Source: Cupriavidus numazuensis (GTDB lineage: Bacteria; Pseudomonadota; Gammaproteobacteria; Burkholderiales; Burkholderiaceae). From it: a DNA stretch of 64,000 bases. Both the position numbers and the translations under genes were made by a program. The stretch covers positions 78,268 through 142,267 of the forward strand of contig NZ_CAJPVI010000019.1 of the NCBI RefSeq assembly GCF_905397435.1, written 5' to 3'. Each line of letters starts with the position of its first letter. Within the stretch, counting starts at the first letter, position 1. Below, piece by piece: positions 62,850 through 64,000 of the stretch. The notes below the pieces were generated by a model, which made no database searches, was not told where the DNA came from, and saw nothing but the letters and a program-made list of their open reading frames with translations.

Positions 62850-63136
62850 CCGTCAAAACCAGTTATCCATTTGCGCAGACGGCCTCGGATTTAAATGAGC
62901 CCTCGGACGACCCGGTGTACCGCCCGACAGATTTCCAGCCTCCACAAGTCCCCCCCCACCTTTCCCCCTCTTTCCAGCCACCCTCGCTTCCTAAAGTTTT
63001 TGAGAGATGCGCCGATCACCCAGTGGGGATTGGTGTAACGCCGATGTTCCTATTGAGCTGCACGGCAACGAGGTCGCGGGCGCCGCGAACAAGTGAACCG
63101 GACGCATTCATTTCAAATCTGGGGTAAGGAAACAAG

Positions 63137-64000
63137 ATGCCTTCAATCATTTCCGCGATGTCGGCGGCCCAAATTGCGGCCCTGACAACTGCGCAGATGC
63201 ACTCCCTGTCGACAGCGGATGTTCAGGCGCTGTCGACAGAGCAGGTCGCCAACCTGAATTCGGACCAGTTGGGCGCCATCAGCGCATCGGCAATCGTGAC
63301 GCTGAGCACCGCTGCCGTCGCCGCTCTCACGTCTTCCCAGGCGGTCGGCCTCGGGACTGACGACATTGCCGCGTTGAAGACCAGCCAGCTTGCTGCGCTG
63401 GATCTGGGCAATCTGACCAGCACGCAGGTGGGTGCGCTGTCGTCGACACAAATGGCGACGCTCAGCAGCGCACAAACCGCGACGCTGTCGACGGCTGAAA
63501 TCGCCGCCCTGGGTACGGCTCAGATCGCCGCGCTGCCCACTGCCGGCCTCAAGGCCATGGGATCGAACCAGCTGCAAGCTCTGGGTACCGCCGGCATTGC
63601 CGTGCTCAAGACCAGCCAGATTGCAGCCCTTGACCTGAACAAGCTCTCCAGCAGCCAGGTCGGCGCCTTCAGCGCCGCGCAGGTGACGGCTCTGACCACG
63701 GCACAGGCTGTTTCGCTCAGCACCGCCGAAATCAATGCCCTGAGTTCCGCCCAGGCTTCGGCACTGAGCACCGGCGCGTTGAAGGCCCTGGGTTCCGACC
63801 AGCTCCAGGCTCTCTCCACGGACAACGTGGCAGCCCTGAAGACCAGCCAGATCGCCGCGCTGGACGTGACCAGCCTCAAGAGCAGCCAGGTCGGCGCCTT
63901 CACGACCGCACAAGTCGGCGCGCTGAACACGACCCAGGTCACTGCGCTGAGCACCGCGGAAATCGATGCCCTGACCACCGCACAGGCTTCGGCTCTGAGC
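63137..64000 (+). CDS. Large octapeptide-repeat protein (5' part only)
   Basis: The frame is open from ATG 63137 (AAGGA 9 nt upstream) to the window edge: 288 residues and no stop. There is no signal peptide. After MPSIISAMSA the chain is built of 8-residue units of the form AQIxALST (hydrophobic at positions 3 and 6, Ala at 5, Ser/Thr at 7-8). These units are ordered into 77-residue super-repeats. Such repeats are typical of very long secreted or surface proteins, in which export would use a C-terminal signal (type I). Function and total size are unknown. It is next to a surface-polysaccharide operon, which suits a surface role. Confidence 0.85.
   Translation, partial: MPSIISAMSAAQIAALTTAQMHSLSTADVQALSTEQVANLNSDQLGAISASAIVTLSTAAVAALTSSQAVGLGTDDIAALKTSQLAALDLGNLTSTQVGALSSTQMATLSSAQTATLSTAEIAALGTAQIAALPTAGLKAMGSNQLQALGTAGIAVLKTSQIAALDLNKLSSSQVGAFSAAQVTALTTAQAVSLSTAEINALSSAQASALSTGALKALGSDQLQALSTDNVAALKTSQIAALDVTSLKSSQVGAFTTAQVGALNTTQVTALSTAEIDALTTAQASALS
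63377..64000 (+). repeat. 231-bp higher-order tandem repeats in the octapeptide-repeat gene
   Basis: The marker codons for KTSQ(L/I)AALD begin at 63377, 63608 and 63839, spaced exactly 231 bp (77 residues) apart. The units are similar but not identical, and a third copy is cut by the window edge. Each holds nine octapeptides plus a five-residue insertion after the AALD(L/V) unit, as 9x8+5=77. Confidence 0.9.

Larger units (their letters stand above)
62222..63136. other. Gene-poor stretch of 0.9 kb with decayed small gene(s)
   Basis: Besides the hairpin at 62234-62283 and the small minus-strand frame 62634-62849, there are short protein-like fragments in different minus-strand frames at about 62565-62650 and 62377-62574, suggesting frameshifted remains. 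The 3' part holds a Pro/Ser-coding CT-rich tract (62940-62995) and the leader of the repeat-protein gene. Confidence 0.5.

Noticed and set aside
63143..63913. Minus-strand open frame at the right edge
   Set aside because: It is the mirror of the octapeptide repeat gene; its Gly/Arg/Gln repeats simply reflect the plus-strand repeats, and the plus frame has a ribosome site and start codon.
1..64000. CRISPR arrays, rRNA genes or intact insertion sequences
   Set aside because: No regularly spaced short direct repeats with unique spacers, no rRNA signature and no transposase gene with terminal inverted repeats could be found. The 231-bp and 15-bp repeats are coding.

Overview
The window is about 64 kb of GC-rich chromosome from a betaproteobacterium of the Burkholderiales. 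The best guess is Cupriavidus or a close Ralstonia relative. This rests on the kynR/kynBUA arrangement, the order ybgC-tolQRAB-pal-cpoB | glyA-nrdR | type IV minor pilins | ribD-ribE, the style of the individual proteins, and strong GC-ending codon use. The genus is an inference.

Layout. 1-16 kb holds housekeeping and small metabolic genes: a YaeQ-like protein, an FKBP prolyl isomerase, a ChaC-like protein, a Tat-type ankyrin protein, an acyl-CoA ligase with a TetR-type operator inside its promoter, the CnoX/YbbN thioredoxin-TPR chaperone, a cupin, a hemerythrin, a P-loop kinase, TcdA, AsmA, an MFS transporter, PdxH, Cfa and a DUF72 protein. 16-24 kb carries msrA, a flavin reductase, the kynurenine pathway (kynR divergent from kynB-kynU-kynA), an IclR regulator divergent from glutaryl-CoA dehydrogenase, and a 1-Cys peroxiredoxin. 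24-31 kb has an ElaB/YqjE/YqjK-like envelope-stress operon, a PAS-GGDEF-EAL protein, tRNA-Lys(TTT), a YeeE/YedE transporter and queC. 30.7-36.4 kb is the complete Tol-Pal operon on the minus strand. glyA and nrdR follow on the plus strand.

38.6-50.5 kb is a type IV pilus minor-pilin region with two divergent operons. The minus-strand set (fimT-pilV-pilW-pilX-pilY1-pilE) looks canonical. The plus-strand set repeats the same six functions with strongly diverged proteins, including a PilY1-like protein of about half length without the N-terminal von Willebrand A region. ribD and ribE follow.

From about 52.4 kb the base composition falls and becomes patchy. An eight-gene minus-strand surface-polysaccharide operon makes CDP-glucose (rfbF), CDP-4-keto-6-deoxyglucose (rfbG) and, through an E1-type dehydrase (rfbH/ddhC), an activated 3,6-dideoxy sugar. 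It continues into an SDR enzyme and a split transketolase pair, which suggests a two-carbon branched 3,6-dideoxyhexose. A GT-B-like glycosyltransferase and a methyltransferase lie at the 5' end of the operon, and a GT2 gene lies nearby on the plus strand. Two gene-poor stretches of about 1 kb flank the GT2 gene. The window ends inside a large plus-strand gene whose product consists of octapeptide units ordered into exact 77-residue (231-bp) higher-order repeats.

The items most worth following up are the transketolase-containing CDP-sugar operon, the duplicated minor-pilin/PilY1 operon and the repeat protein. Three well-formed operators follow: KynR, IclR and TetR type.
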